This document shows positions 18,785-28,186 of a stretch of DNA of 64,000 bases, piece by piece; the first letter of the stretch is position 1; each line of letters starts with the position of its first letter. The position numbers and the translations under genes were made by a program. The notes beneath the pieces were generated by a model that was not told where the DNA came from, searched no databases, and saw nothing but the letters and a program-made list of their open reading frames with translations. Source of the DNA: Natrialba taiwanensis DSM 12281 (GTDB lineage Archaea > Halobacteriota > Halobacteria > Halobacteriales > Natrialbaceae); assembly GCF_000337595.1 (NCBI RefSeq), contig NZ_AOIL01000052.1, positions 146,034 to 210,033 on the forward strand, written 5' to 3'.

Positions 18785-18868
18785 CTCGGTAGCGCCCTCG
18801 GGTTGCATCTCTTCTCGCGCTGACGCTTTGTAGCGAACGAGAGGTCCCACAGCAGTAGCCGTGCGGGC

Positions 18869-18887
18869 GTCCGCCGTGACGGCGGAC
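18869..18887 (+). terminator. Perfect 8-bp stem, 3-nt loop hairpin after eIF1A
   Basis: GTCCGCCG-TGA-CGGCGGAC. It lies 85 bases beyond the eIF1A stop. No U-run follows, so it is either a 3'-UTR stability structure or a weak terminator rather than a typical archaeal poly-U terminator. Confidence 0.35.
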
Positions 18888-19206
18888 CTTGAAGTCATAC
18901 TACGCAAAACGGTTCTCTGGCTATCGTTGCGCGTATCGTTTCTGAATGAATATTTAGCCCGATCGGAGCGTTCCGTATAACGCCCGCTGGTGCTTACTAT
19001 GGCCAGAATCGATTCCGAATCGATATCAGAAACCGGGGCGGTCTGAGCGATAGTGGTATCCTCCCGTGTTTGCTTGCGAACCGTCACAGAGTTCACGAGT
19101 TCGACGCGGTAGTAACGGTAGCTGTCCTCACTGAACGGCTGCGTTCGCCATCTATGACGTATGATTGGCGCGATTTAAATAATCCAATAAAATACCGAGG
19201 AGAAAC

Positions 19207-19236
19207 TATTTACCGCTGGCTGACTGAACGGTCAGT
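19207..19236 (+). promoter_or_regulatory. P450 promoter: TATTTA box and TetR-type palindrome at the start codon
   Basis: TATTTA at 19207-19212 is centred 27 bases before the ATG at 19237, so the mRNA is probably leaderless. The imperfect palindrome ACTGAACGGTCAGT (19223-19236; 12 of 14 positions symmetric) abuts the ATG and would cover the transcription start. A repressor bound there would block initiation. The shape is that of TetR/AcrR-family operators; no such gene lies in this window. Confidence 0.5.
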
Positions 19237-20403
19237 ATGGTCGCCGTAGACAATCCCGGTATGAGCCGTCTGCCGGGCCCGATTGACTCTCCGCAACGGC
19301 AATTGAACCCGTATCCGTGGTATCAAGAGATGCGTGAGACCAACCCCGTCCGCTACGACGAGACACGGGGGTGCTGGGATGTATTCCAGTACGATGATGT
19401 CCAGACAGTACTCACTGATTTCGAAACGTTTTCCTCCGAATTCGGGTCCGGGCTGGGCGGGATGAGCAAGGATAGTGCAGTCGACCTCACGGACACGATG
19501 ATCAAGCGCAATCCACCAGAGCACGAACGCCTTCGAGGGGTCGTCGACGAATACTTCCAGCCGGGCTATCTACGCAAGTTTCGCGATGATTTCGAGGAAT
19601 TGGCTCGCGACCAGCTCGATACGGTCCTCGCGGCTGGAACCGAATTCGACTTCGCCGCAGAGTTTGCAGCGCCGATTCCGGCAAGCGTTATCGGAGAAAT
19701 TCTCGGCGTCCCACGGGACAAACGCGAGGTGCTTATAGGCGTCAGACCGGGCGGCGAACACACGCAGGAAGAACTCAAAGCGTACATTACCGAGTTGGTT
19801 CAGAGGCGGAAGGAAAACCCTCGGGACGACATCCTCTCGGAGGTGATTCACGCGACTCCGGACGGGAGGGAGATGACGCCGGAGGAGATCTATAATTTCT
19901 GTGCGTTGCTGTTGCTCGCTGGGAGCCACACGACGATCACCCTCCTGACGAATGCGCTCTGGATGTTTACGAAACACGACCTCATCGCAGACATTCAGGC
20001 GGGCGTTATCGACCTTGACACTGCGATTGAGGAGGTGTTACGGTACCAACCATCGGTTCATACCGTCGAGCGGATCGCGTCGACGGACGTTGAAGTCAAC
20101 GGTACTACCATTCCGGAAGGCGATCAGATCGCTGCATGGGTTGCATCAGCGAACAGAGACCCACAACAGTTTGACGATCCCGAAACGTTCGATCCGGAAC
20201 GGTCACCGAACCCCCATATGACGTTCGGCAGGGGAATTCACGTCTGTCTGGGGGCACCGCTCGCTCGACTCGAAGCGAGAACCGTTCTCCCCGTATTCTT
20301 CGACCGTGTCTCCGACGTGAGCTTCGCGACCGACGAACGCGATCCGATCGTCGGGCCGACGCTATACGGATTGCAGACGCTCCCTATCTCTGTCCAAACC
20401 TGA
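19237..20403 (+). CDS. Cytochrome P450
   Basis: 388 residues, soluble bacterial-type length. The oxygen-activating I-helix reads AGSHTT (228-233), the K-helix ExxR is EEVLR (265-269), and the heme loop is FGRGIHVCLG with proximal ligand Cys337. Substrate unknown; P450s of this class need ferredoxin-type electron donors. The gene is preceded by a palindrome at the promoter, so its expression is probably ligand-controlled. It converges with the aminotransferase downstream. Confidence 0.95.
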   Translation: MVAVDNPGMSRLPGPIDSPQRQLNPYPWYQEMRETNPVRYDETRGCWDVFQYDDVQTVLTDFETFSSEFGSGLGGMSKDSAVDLTDTMIKRNPPEHERLRGVVDEYFQPGYLRKFRDDFEELARDQLDTVLAAGTEFDFAAEFAAPIPASVIGEILGVPRDKREVLIGVRPGGEHTQEELKAYITELVQRRKENPRDDILSEVIHATPDGREMTPEEIYNFCALLLLAGSHTTITLLTNALWMFTKHDLIADIQAGVIDLDTAIEEVLRYQPSVHTVERIASTDVEVNGTTIPEGDQIAAWVASANRDPQQFDDPETFDPERSPNPHMTFGRGIHVCLGAPLARLEARTVLPVFFDRVSDVSFATDERDPIVGPTLYGLQTLPISVQT

Positions 20404-20538
20404 TCGTCCTGCTCGCGATTGAACGGCCCCCAACGGTAACGCGAACATGCTAGGCGCTACTGGATCTGATGCTGCCGTCGTACCCGGAATACGAGCGAAC
20501 GAACGCCACACGAGTGCGGATATCGGTTCCGAGACGAC

Positions 20539-21660
20539 CTACAGGCCGGCAGCGTCTTCGATCGCGTCGGTCAGCGTTCGAACGGACTCCACGTCGTGTT
20601 CACCCATGTGGCCGATACGGAACGTCTTCTCGCCGAGTTCGGATCCGTATCCGTTCGAGAAGACCATGTCGTACTCCTTGGAGACGGTGTCGATGGTTTC
20701 GGCCACGTCGATGCCCTGTGTATTCTCGATGCAACTCACCGTCTGCGATTCGTAGCCGTCCTCGGGGAACATCTCGAAGTGCTCGCGGGCCCACTCGCGG
20801 GTGTACTCGGCCATCTTGCGGTGGCGCTGGTCGCGCGCGTCGTGGCCTTCCTCGAGCATGTGTTTCATCTGTTTTCGGTAGGCGAGCATGATCGGAATCG
20901 CGGGCGTGGAGTGGGTCTGGCCCTTCCGGTCGTAGTAATCGAGCGAGCGCTGGAAGCCGCCGTACCACGACGCCGAGTCGCTCTCGAGTTCGCGATCGTA
21001 GGCGTCGTCGCTGACGACGCAGACGCCCAGCCCCGGCGGCATGGCGAAGGCCTTCTGGACCGACGTGAAGATGACGTCGATGTTGTGCTCGTCGATGTCG
21101 ACGTAATCGCCGCCGAGTGAGGAGACGGCGTCGACGATGAAGGACGTGTTCGGATACTCGGCGATGATGTCGCCGATCTCCTCGATCGGGTTGCGGACGC
21201 CGGTCGAGGACTCGTTCATCACGCAGGTAACGGCATCGTACGCTGTGTCGCTCGCTTCGAGCGTCTTGCGCACGTCCTCGGGTTTGACCGCCTGTCCCCA
21301 CTCGTACTCGAGCGTGTCGACGTTCTTGCCGAGACGTTCGGCGACGTTGGCCTGGCGCTCGCTGAAACTCCCGCAGGTCGTCACGAGCACGTTCTCGTCG
21401 ACGAGGTTCAGGACTGAACTCTCCATGAACTCGGTGCCCGAGCCGGTGAGGATGATGACGTCGTTGTCGGTGCCGAGGAACTCCTTGGTGTCCTCGACGA
21501 TGGTCGTATAGAGGTCCGTCATTCGGTCCATTCGGTGGCCGAACATCGGCTCGCACATCGATTCAATAACGTCGTCACGTACCTCGGTCGGGCCTGGAAT
21601 GTACAACGTTTTGTCGGGATAGTCGTCTCTGTATTCGCGTTTCTCGGTCACGGAAACCAC
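20539..21660 (-). CDS. Class V aminotransferase (alanine-glyoxylate / serine-pyruvate type)
   Basis: 373 residues from a GTG at 21660; a second GTG nine bases in (TEKREYRDD) is an equally good start. Features of the PucG/AgxT family: IPGPTEVRDDVIESM near the N-terminus, TGSGTEFMESS, VDAVSSLGGDYVDI, and the PLP lysine in FTSVQKAFAMPPGLG. It probably transaminates glyoxylate or a 3-hydroxy-amino acid. No operon partner lies close by. Confidence 0.88.
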   Translation of the reverse strand: MVSVTEKREYRDDYPDKTLYIPGPTEVRDDVIESMCEPMFGHRMDRMTDLYTTIVEDTKEFLGTDNDVIILTGSGTEFMESSVLNLVDENVLVTTCGSFSERQANVAERLGKNVDTLEYEWGQAVKPEDVRKTLEASDTAYDAVTCVMNESSTGVRNPIEEIGDIIAEYPNTSFIVDAVSSLGGDYVDIDEHNIDVIFTSVQKAFAMPPGLGVCVVSDDAYDRELESDSASWYGGFQRSLDYYDRKGQTHSTPAIPIMLAYRKQMKHMLEEGHDARDQRHRKMAEYTREWAREHFEMFPEDGYESQTVSCIENTQGIDVAETIDTVSKEYDMVFSNGYGSELGEKTFRIGHMGEHDVESVRTLTDAIEDAAGL

Positions 21661-21830
21661 CTGAGTACGGCTTACTGCGTAGCGAGGCGGTATGGTACTT
21701 TTGATGGCGTCTTCTTTTGGCGGTCGGTGGAAGTGCTACTCTCCGATCTCAGGCTCACCGCCGGTTTCTCATCTTGTCGATAGCCGATGCGCTCCGAAAG
21801 CCGCCGTGCGGTGGTGCTGATGGGTTTTCG

Positions 21831-22892
21831 TCAGTCCCCGTGCGGAGCAACGCGAGTCGAGCGGTCGGTCTCACTGAGGCCGAGTTCACGATCACGCAGG
21901 TAGGCGTTCCCGTCGACGACGATACTGCTATCGTCATCACCGTCATCACCGTCATCGCCGTCGGCAAGCAGGAGGCGCTGGGGACCGTATCCAACCAGCG
22001 GACCGCCGACGCGCCACAGCGTTTCGAGTTTGCAGAGCCCAAAGCCGGTGACGATCAGTGCGAATCCGAGGACGGTCGTCGCGGTGATCGCTTCGCCGAG
22101 GAGCGCCCAGCCGACGAGTGCGGCAATGACTGGCGTCGCGTAGTTGACGAGGCTGAGTTCGGTCGCGCCGACGCGATCGAGAAGCAGGAAGTACGCGAGA
22201 AAGCCGCCGGCCGTGGAGACGACGCCGAGGTAGAGGAGTGCGCTCAGGGTCGCCGACGGAAGCGAGACTGTCGCGAGTTGCTCGCCGGGATGGAAGGCGC
22301 TCAAGCCGTGCAACAGGCCGGCACCGACGACCATCGCCCAGGCTTGTACCGAGATCGTCGGGAGCGTTTCCTCGAGTCGTTCGAACAGAACGGACCCGAG
22401 TGCAAACACCGTGGCCGCGATGAACAGCAGTGCGACGCCGAGGATTTGTCCGTCAAGGGAGCCGCCGGGAACAGCGATAACGACGATACCGACGAGGCCG
22501 ACGAGGAGACCGGCGACAGCAGGTGCGCGGAACCGCTGATTCGGGAGCAAGAGGAGCGCAAGCGGCGGTGTAACGATCGGGGTGAGACTCAGCACGATCG
22601 CGGAGACGGCACTCGAGACGTACGACTGCCCGAGAAACAGGAACGCGAAGTGCCCGCCGACGAGCAGGCCGCCGGAGACGGCGATAGCGAGCCAATCGGT
22701 TTTCGTCTCGGGTCGCCACTCGAGTTCGCGAACGACGACCAGGCCGGCAAAGAGCACGGCGGCGATATCGAAGCGAAGTGCAGCGAACAGGATCGGGGGA
22801 AGCGTCGTCAGTCCGATTTCGATCGCACTGAACGCGCTGCCCCAGGCGAATGCGAGGGCAACGAAGAGAACCCCGGTTCGATGGAGAATCAT
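21831..22892 (-). CDS. EamA-family (DMT) transporter
   Basis: 353 residues, starting MILHRTGVLFVALAFAWG; an in-frame N-terminal extension to 22973 looks non-coding. Ten hydrophobic segments in two EamA halves, with AWGSAFSAIEIGL at the start of the first and SVLFERLEETLP at the start of the second. A hydrophilic C-terminal tail carries an Asp-Gly repeat (DGDDGDDGDD) encoded by a 9-base tandem repeat at about 21931-21962. Probable metabolite or drug exporter. Confidence 0.85.
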   Translation of the reverse strand: MILHRTGVLFVALAFAWGSAFSAIEIGLTTLPPILFAALRFDIAAVLFAGLVVVRELEWRPETKTDWLAIAVSGGLLVGGHFAFLFLGQSYVSSAVSAIVLSLTPIVTPPLALLLLPNQRFRAPAVAGLLVGLVGIVVIAVPGGSLDGQILGVALLFIAATVFALGSVLFERLEETLPTISVQAWAMVVGAGLLHGLSAFHPGEQLATVSLPSATLSALLYLGVVSTAGGFLAYFLLLDRVGATELSLVNYATPVIAALVGWALLGEAITATTVLGFALIVTGFGLCKLETLWRVGGPLVGYGPQRLLLADGDDGDDGDDDSSIVVDGNAYLRDRELGLSETDRSTRVAPHGD

Positions 22893-23070
22893 TTTCGAAA
22901 GAAAGGTGCCGGGACTACTTTTGTATTCGTATTTCGGCGCGTTAGTGTCTCTCGGTGCCAAATTCGCCGACATGTGGTATCACAAATCACGGTATCGACG
23001 CGCGTAGAGAGCGGACGCTATTCGGTCAAGAGGCGTTAAAAGAATAGGGAATGAAAAGACGACAGCAGCG

Positions 23071-23634
23071 TTACTCTTCGCTTTCGTTGCCGTTACCGGT
23101 ACTCTCGTTACCGTTACCGGATTCGTCACCGTTGCCGCCACTCGAGGGTTCTACCTGAATCGTACCGCGCATCGAATCTTCGTGTGGCCGGCAGACGTAC
23201 TCTTTCATCTCGCTCGTTACTTCGTCGATTTCGAGCGTCTGCGTCTCGCCTTGCTCGTTCATCTGGTCGGTCGAGAGGTCGTCGTTGACGGGTTCGTCGC
23301 TATCGTCGACGATTTCCATATTGTGATTCGCACCGTCGTCGTTCAGCCACGTGATCTCGTAGGACTGGCCCTCGTAGAGCACGATGGTCGGGTTAGTCTC
23401 GCCTTCGATCGGGCTCGGGGCGTCACCGTGCCAGCCACCGGTGTCGCCGGTGAACTCGATCGTTTCGACGTCTTCCCACTCGGCCGGGTCGACTTCGCCG
23501 CCGTTTTCGCCGCCGTTCTCGCCGCCGTTTTCTTCGTCCGTATCGTCGCTGCAACCAGCGACAAGTGCGGTCGTAGCCGCGGCACCCGTGATCTTCATCG
23601 CAGTCCGCCGTGAAATCGGGTTGTTTCGACTCAT
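23071..23634 (-). CDS. Tat-exported cupredoxin lipoprotein (halocyanin-like)
   Basis: 187 residues starting MSRNNPISRRTAMKITGAAA. Twin arginines and a lipobox (ALVAGC) mark a lipid-anchored exported protein. An acidic Asn-Gly-Glu linker follows. The blue-copper fold carries its probable ligands as His in ANHNMEI, and Cys, His and Met in YVCRPHEDSMRG. The C-terminus is another low-complexity Asn-Gly-Glu tail. It is likely a peripheral electron carrier on the cell surface. Start chosen from a TATA box (minus strand, about 23658-23666) centred 27 bases upstream. Confidence 0.88.
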   Translation of the reverse strand: MSRNNPISRRTAMKITGAAATTALVAGCSDDTDEENGGENGGENGGEVDPAEWEDVETIEFTGDTGGWHGDAPSPIEGETNPTIVLYEGQSYEITWLNDDGANHNMEIVDDSDEPVNDDLSTDQMNEQGETQTLEIDEVTSEMKEYVCRPHEDSMRGTIQVEPSSGGNGDESGNGNESTGNGNESEE

Positions 23635-24030
23635 CAACTGAGCATTACAGACGGATACATAAAAATCACCATCTTCTTCCCCCACAGTGTCATGCGATTT
23701 CACACCACGGGGGAGATCTGGGGTAATATTCTATTACTTGTTGAAATAGTCGAAAAATACTATATTTACGACGAAACCACGACTGTTTCTGAAATATTCA
23801 CTCCTCATTCGGGTTATTCAAACCTGTCGCCAAATCCGGTCGCAGCAACCGAACAGGTTCGGCTGCGGGGAAAAGTCGACAACATATATCATATCTTACT
23901 ATGTCTGGGGCGGTAAAACAACCGTCAACACCGGTGGTCGAATCACTCCCGACGGGTTCCGATCGGGTCGCTTTGCAAGCGCTCACGCGAACCCGTCGAT
24001 GAAAAACGGTTCGGCTCTTCCGTTCGGCGA
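23635..24030. other. AT-rich intergenic region
   Basis: 396 bases between the cupredoxin start and the aminopeptidase end. It contains the cupredoxin promoter at its left edge, and a bulged stem-loop at 23841-23867. The short plus-strand frame 23692-23916 lacks any protein-like pattern. No gene supported. Confidence 0.45.
23841..23867. terminator. Bulged stem-loop downstream of aminopeptidase
   Basis: CGCAG, a CAA bulge, CCGAAC, then GTTCGG and CTGCG form an 11-bp stem with a tight loop. It lies about 165 bases past the aminopeptidase stop on the minus strand. A processing or stability element is as likely as a terminator. Confidence 0.3.
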
Positions 24031-25125
24031 CTACTTCTCGAAGTCGTCTTCGAACCGGAAGGTCCCGTCGCGCTGGACGACTTCGCCGTCGACCTCGATG
24101 AACGAGTTCTCGCTCATGTCGACGATCATGTCGACGTGGGCGGCGCTGTCGTTTTGCTCGTTGCCCTCGCCGACGGTGTCGTCGTAGGCCCGTCCGACGG
24201 CCATGTGGACCGTATCGCCCATCTTCTCGTCAAAGAGCATGTTGTACGTGAACCGGTCGATGTCTCGATTCATGCCGATGCCGAGTTCACCGAGCCGGCG
24301 CGAGCCCGCGTCGGTGTTCAGCACCTCGGTCAGGATTTCTTCGTTTTTCGCCGCCGAGTGCGAGACGACTTCGCCCTCGCTGAACTCGAGGTACACGTCG
24401 GTGATTTCCCGGCCCTGATGGTAGAGCGGCATATCGAACAGGACCTCGCCCTCCACGCTGTCGGGTTGTGGGGCGGTGAAGACCTCGCCGCCGGGGAGGT
24501 TGTGCTCGCCGTGGTCGTTGATCGTCGGGTTGTCGTTGACGGACATCGTCACATCCGTCGTGTCGCCGCTGACGATGCGGACTTCGTCGGCGGGATCGAG
24601 GATCTCGACCATGTTCGCCTGGTGGGCGCGCTGTTCGTCCCAGTCCTTGTTGACGGCGTCCCAGACGAAGTTCTCGTAGCCCTCGGTGCTCATCTCGGCG
24701 AGCTGGGCGTTCGCGGGCGCGGGGTACTGGGTCAGACACCAGCGCGTCGAGAGTCGTTCCTCGAGAATCGGCCCGTGGGCTTGCTGGTAGGCCGAGCTGG
24801 TTTCGGGGTCGACGTCGCTCGTCTGGGTGACGTTGTCGCTCGCTCGGATAGCGATGTAGACGTCCGTGTTCTCGATGAGCGCGAGTTCGTGTTGGGGCGT
24901 CTCAAACTCGCCGTCGCTGGCGCGCAGGAACGCACGCTGCTGGCGCTTGCCGGTGCGCTGGCTCGTCGAGACCGGATTCGCCCCTTTCTCCCCGATGACT
25001 TCGTAGAGTGCGACGACGAGGTCCTCGGCGACGGGATGGGCGTCGATGATGACGTTGTCCCCTTCTTGGAGATCGACCGAATGATTCGCGATAATCTCGG
25101 CATGGTTTCGGATTCGCGGGTCCAT
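24031..25125 (-). CDS. M29-family metallo-aminopeptidase (AmpS/thermophilic type)
   Basis: 364 residues starting MDPRIRNHAEIIANHSVDL, the first Met fitting the family; an upstream extension is rejected. Conserved blocks: EGDNVIIDAHPVAEDLV, the acidic cofactor-binding LPGGEVFTAPQPDSVEG, RRLGELGIGMNRDID, and HMAVGRAYDD near the C-terminus with DSAAHVDMI. It removes N-terminal residues from peptides using two divalent metals. It is cytoplasmic and monocistronic. Confidence 0.9.
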   Translation of the reverse strand: MDPRIRNHAEIIANHSVDLQEGDNVIIDAHPVAEDLVVALYEVIGEKGANPVSTSQRTGKRQQRAFLRASDGEFETPQHELALIENTDVYIAIRASDNVTQTSDVDPETSSAYQQAHGPILEERLSTRWCLTQYPAPANAQLAEMSTEGYENFVWDAVNKDWDEQRAHQANMVEILDPADEVRIVSGDTTDVTMSVNDNPTINDHGEHNLPGGEVFTAPQPDSVEGEVLFDMPLYHQGREITDVYLEFSEGEVVSHSAAKNEEILTEVLNTDAGSRRLGELGIGMNRDIDRFTYNMLFDEKMGDTVHMAVGRAYDDTVGEGNEQNDSAAHVDMIVDMSENSFIEVDGEVVQRDGTFRFEDDFEK

Positions 25126-25188
25126 ACTGGAGATGTATTTGTAGTGTTGGGATACCATTTTCGAATCGAAAGCCTTCGCTGGTCCCAC

Positions 25189-25587
25189 TTATCGCCCCGC
25201 GTCGCCGTCTGCCAGGAAAATGCCGAGGTAAATCGCGGTCAGCGCGCAGACGATTCCCGCGGCGAACGAGAGGGTAAACGGCGAATCGAGTGTGTGCGTC
25301 TGCTCGTCGAATAGCCAGCCGCTGAACCCGACGATGAGCAGCGCTAGCGAGACAAGCCGGAGCACCGAGACGAGCTGGTGGCCACGGCGGCCACCATCGG
25401 TTCGCGATTGGGCGTCTACGGGCGGCTGTCTGCGCCCGCTTTCACGTGCGCGTCGGGTTGATCGCTGGGTCGTGCGCTGATCGCCGTTTGGTTCGGTTTC
25501 GACTGCGGCTCTCTCTTTGGGGCCGGTTTCGAGTTCAGTCTCGGCCTCCTCCCCGTTCGCCTCGGTTCGATTCGATTCAGATGGCAT
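25189..25587 (-). CDS. Small membrane protein with hydrophilic N-terminus
   Basis: 132 residues starting MPSESNRTEANGEE. About 75 residues of charged, low-complexity sequence precede two hydrophobic segments (VLRLVSLALLIVGFSGWLF and a second helix AGIVCALTAIYLGIFLA). The start overlaps the end of the upstream membrane gene by 11 bases, so the two are translationally coupled. Function unknown. Confidence 0.6.
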   Translation of the reverse strand: MPSESNRTEANGEEAETELETGPKERAAVETEPNGDQRTTQRSTRRARESGRRQPPVDAQSRTDGGRRGHQLVSVLRLVSLALLIVGFSGWLFDEQTHTLDSPFTLSFAAGIVCALTAIYLGIFLADGDAGR

Positions 25588-26791
25588 CGTCGGTCCCCGT
25601 CGTGTAGTCGGGCGCGTCGGACGGACGGCCGTGGCCATTGCCGGGCTGGGTTCCCACGGTGGACGCACCAATCCCCTCGCTATCGGCGAGTTCCTGACAG
25701 AACGAGACGGTTGCGGCGGTCAGGATGAGCGACAGCGGGACCGTCACCGCGAGGGCGATCACGACTCCGAGGACTGGTATCGTGCTCACGAGTACCGACA
25801 GGACGAGGGAAATAGCGATTCCGATGCCGGCGTGCCAGAGCGCGAACTGAAGGTATGCGCCGCCATCTGTCGCGTACTCGTACGACCAGTGGAGCGCGTC
25901 GACGAACGGTGCGTCGGCGACGACGAACAGGAACGGAGCCGCGTAGAAGAGATAGGAAAGGACGAGCACAACGGGAATCGCGAGCACGAGTAGGAGTGGA
26001 CTGACCAGCATGAATGGGGCAGCCAGCAGTACGAGTCCGAACAGCGCCGCGTGATACAGGATGAATCGCGGCGTGTACCTGACCAGGGACGCAGCGACCG
26101 CGATCGGTTCGTCGCGGAGCCGCCGATCGAGTCCGCCGATGTAGACCGCGGCGACCATCGACGCGATCACGGTATAGACCACGAGGAGCACGCCGATCGT
26201 GCCGAGCATCGTCCCGCCGATCGAGTCCGGGGAGAGTACGATCGTTTCGAACGGCGTGTTGATCGTTACGTCGGTCCCGGTCCCGGTCCCGCCGTAGCTA
26301 CCACCACCGGCGGGTGTCGACGCGGGTGGCGTCTCCGTCGGCGTAACTGCCGGTGCCGACGAGCCGGCTGTGCCGGTCGCCGAATCGAGTGCACTCGATG
26401 CGCCCGTTGTCCCCGGACTGGGTGCGTCGACGAACGACCAGAGTTCGAGCAACGGCTCCGGAAGCACGAATTTCGCCGAGATGGTAAAGCCGTTAGTCGG
26501 TCCCATCGCCCGTCTGAGTTTGCTGAGTTCAGCGAGCGAGAGACAGAGCGGAACGAGCGCGAACGGACGGAGGTCGCCGAACTGATCGAGAACGCGCGAG
26601 ACGTGGTTCCAGAAGGGGGATGACGATTGGGATGGGGACGACGCGGGCGCTGATGGTGAACTCGATGCCGGTGACTGTGAGCCGTTCGGATCGCGACCAC
26701 CATCTGCCCTGACCCCACTCGTCCCCGCCCGGTCGATCGTTCCGGAGTACGAATCACCGTCGGTCGAACTGGAATGAGATGCGGGGTCCAT
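25577..26791 (-). CDS. Multi-pass membrane protein (haloarchaeal, DUF7847-like)
   Basis: 404 residues starting MDPASHSSSTDGDS. A long Ser/Asp-rich N-terminus is followed by a hydrophobic core of about six segments (for example VYTVIASMVAAVYIGG and FLFVVADAPFVDALHWSY) and a polar tail. The insertion GGGSYGGTGTGTDV near residue 175 is a flexible loop. The family assignment is by general resemblance, and the function is unknown. It is divergent from the threonine aldolase. Confidence 0.65.
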   Translation of the reverse strand: MDPASHSSSTDGDSYSGTIDRAGTSGVRADGGRDPNGSQSPASSSPSAPASSPSQSSSPFWNHVSRVLDQFGDLRPFALVPLCLSLAELSKLRRAMGPTNGFTISAKFVLPEPLLELWSFVDAPSPGTTGASSALDSATGTAGSSAPAVTPTETPPASTPAGGGSYGGTGTGTDVTINTPFETIVLSPDSIGGTMLGTIGVLLVVYTVIASMVAAVYIGGLDRRLRDEPIAVAASLVRYTPRFILYHAALFGLVLLAAPFMLVSPLLLVLAIPVVLVLSYLFYAAPFLFVVADAPFVDALHWSYEYATDGGAYLQFALWHAGIGIAISLVLSVLVSTIPVLGVVIALAVTVPLSLILTAATVSFCQELADSEGIGASTVGTQPGNGHGRPSDAPDYTTGTDDAI

Positions 26792-26924
26792 ACGCTCACA
26801 ACAAATGATGGGTAGTTGAACCCTTCGCTGTCGAAGACTGTGGCATCTAGCTGTCGTATGACAGTGATTCGACCGCACACGGGACATGACAGGGTATTTC
26901 TTCGGCGACGGGCTATCTCGCTCC

Positions 26925-27938
26925 ATGATCGATCTTCGCTCAGATACCGTAACGACACCCGACGATCGCATGCGCAATGCCGCCCAGTCGGCCGCCGTCG
27001 GCGACGATGTCTACCGCGAGGACCCCACCGTCGCCGAACTCGAAACGACCGTCGCCGACCGACTCGGCACCGACTCGGCGCTTTACTTCCCTTCCGGGAC
27101 GATGGCGAACCAGGTCGCCGTCAGAGTGCATACCGAGCGCGGCCAGGAAGTCCTGGCGGACCGCAAGAGCCACGTCGTCAAATACGAACTCGGCGGTCTC
27201 GCTGATCTCTCCGGCCTGCAGGTGCGCATGCTCGACACCGACCGCGGCGCGCCGACGCCCGAGCAGGTCGCCGCCGGTTTCGTCGAGGAGGAACTCCACC
27301 GTCCGGGGACCGGCCTGCTCTGTCTCGAGAACACTCACAACGCTCGCGGCGGACTCGCGATCGACCCGAAGCGGATTGCCGCGGCGGCCGAGGCGGCCCA
27401 CGACCGCGACGTTCCAGTGCATCTCGACGGCGCGCGTGTGTTCAACGCCGCGACGGCGCTCGACGTACCCGTAACCGAGATTATCGATCCTGTCGATACC
27501 GTCATGGTCTCGCTCTCGAAGGGCCTCGGCGCACCCGTCGGATCCATGGTCGCCGGCCCCGAGTCCTTCGTCGAGGACGCCCGTCGCACTCGAAAACTGT
27601 TCGGCGGCGGCATGCGCCAGGCCGGAATCATCGCCGCTCCGGCACTCCGTGCGCTGGAGAACGTCGACGGCCTCGAAAGCGATCACGAGCACGCGCGCGT
27701 GCTCGCGAAGGGTCTGTCGGCTATCGACGGTTTCGACGTACAAGAGCCGGAAACGAACATCGTGCTTGCAGACATCAAGAGCACCGGACTCGACACCGAG
27801 ACCGTTCTCGATCGACTCGCAGAACGAGACGTGCTGGCCACGGCGTTCGGTCCGACGACGATCCGGTTCTGTACGCATCGAGATGTCTCGCGGTCCGATA
27901 TCGACGCGGTACTCGAGCGAATCGACGACGCGTTCTGA
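26925..27938 (+). CDS. ltaE: Low-specificity L-threonine aldolase
   Basis: 337 residues starting MIDLRSDTVTTPDDRM. It splits L-threonine/allo-threonine to glycine and acetaldehyde with PLP. Family blocks: DDVYREDPTVAELE, ALYFPSGTMANQVAV, LCLENTHNARGG, the PLP lysine in MVSLSKGLGAPVGS, and KLFGGGMRQAG. It provides glycine, or removes threonine. The start follows a short leader from a divergent promoter shared with the membrane gene at 26791. Confidence 0.93.
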   Translation: MIDLRSDTVTTPDDRMRNAAQSAAVGDDVYREDPTVAELETTVADRLGTDSALYFPSGTMANQVAVRVHTERGQEVLADRKSHVVKYELGGLADLSGLQVRMLDTDRGAPTPEQVAAGFVEEELHRPGTGLLCLENTHNARGGLAIDPKRIAAAAEAAHDRDVPVHLDGARVFNAATALDVPVTEIIDPVDTVMVSLSKGLGAPVGSMVAGPESFVEDARRTRKLFGGGMRQAGIIAAPALRALENVDGLESDHEHARVLAKGLSAIDGFDVQEPETNIVLADIKSTGLDTETVLDRLAERDVLATAFGPTTIRFCTHRDVSRSDIDAVLERIDDAF

Positions 27939-27991
27939 GCCATCGCCGACAGACTGTCACGGCCGGCTATCGCGATTGAGACCGCTCTGTC

Positions 27992-28117
27992 TTAGCGCAT
28001 TCCGTCACGGAACTCGAGGACCGTCCGCCGGAGCAGCAGATACGAGAAGAGAATCAGCGATAACAAGATCACGACGATTGCGATGATGACCGGGTCGTCG
28101 GGAATGAACTCGAGCAT
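27992..28117 (-). CDS. 41-residue single-TM protein
   Basis: Starts MLEFIPDDPVIIAIVVILL; one membrane helix of about 24 residues followed by a basic end (LLRRTVLEFRDGMR). Positively charged residues after the helix predict an inside C-terminus. Such miniproteins are frequent near the ends of haloarchaeal operons. Function unknown. Confidence 0.6.
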   Translation of the reverse strand: MLEFIPDDPVIIAIVVILLSLILFSYLLLRRTVLEFRDGMR

Positions 28118-28186
28118 ACGCGCCGGGTACAGTGTCAGTGCGCAAAATCGTTTCGACGTGAGTCGGCGTGAATTCGGGATCGGTGA

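Larger units (their letters stand above)
18785..19236. other. Non-coding region between eIF1A and P450
   Basis: 452 bases. The left part holds a perfect stem-loop (18869-18887). The right end (about 19150-19236) is AT-rich and holds the P450 promoter and operator-like palindrome. The open minus-strand frame here (to 19096) runs through the eIF1A coding region and has no protein-like character. I see no RNA gene. Confidence 0.5.

Noticed and set aside
18374..19096. Minus-strand 240-codon frame covering eIF1A and the gap
   Set aside because: Antisense to eIF1A; the N-terminal part has no protein-like pattern, so it is not the missing TetR regulator.
21717..23039. 440-codon plus-strand frame over the EamA gene
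   Set aside because: Complement of a clear ten-segment transporter; residues are Arg/Glu/Asp-rich without any domain.
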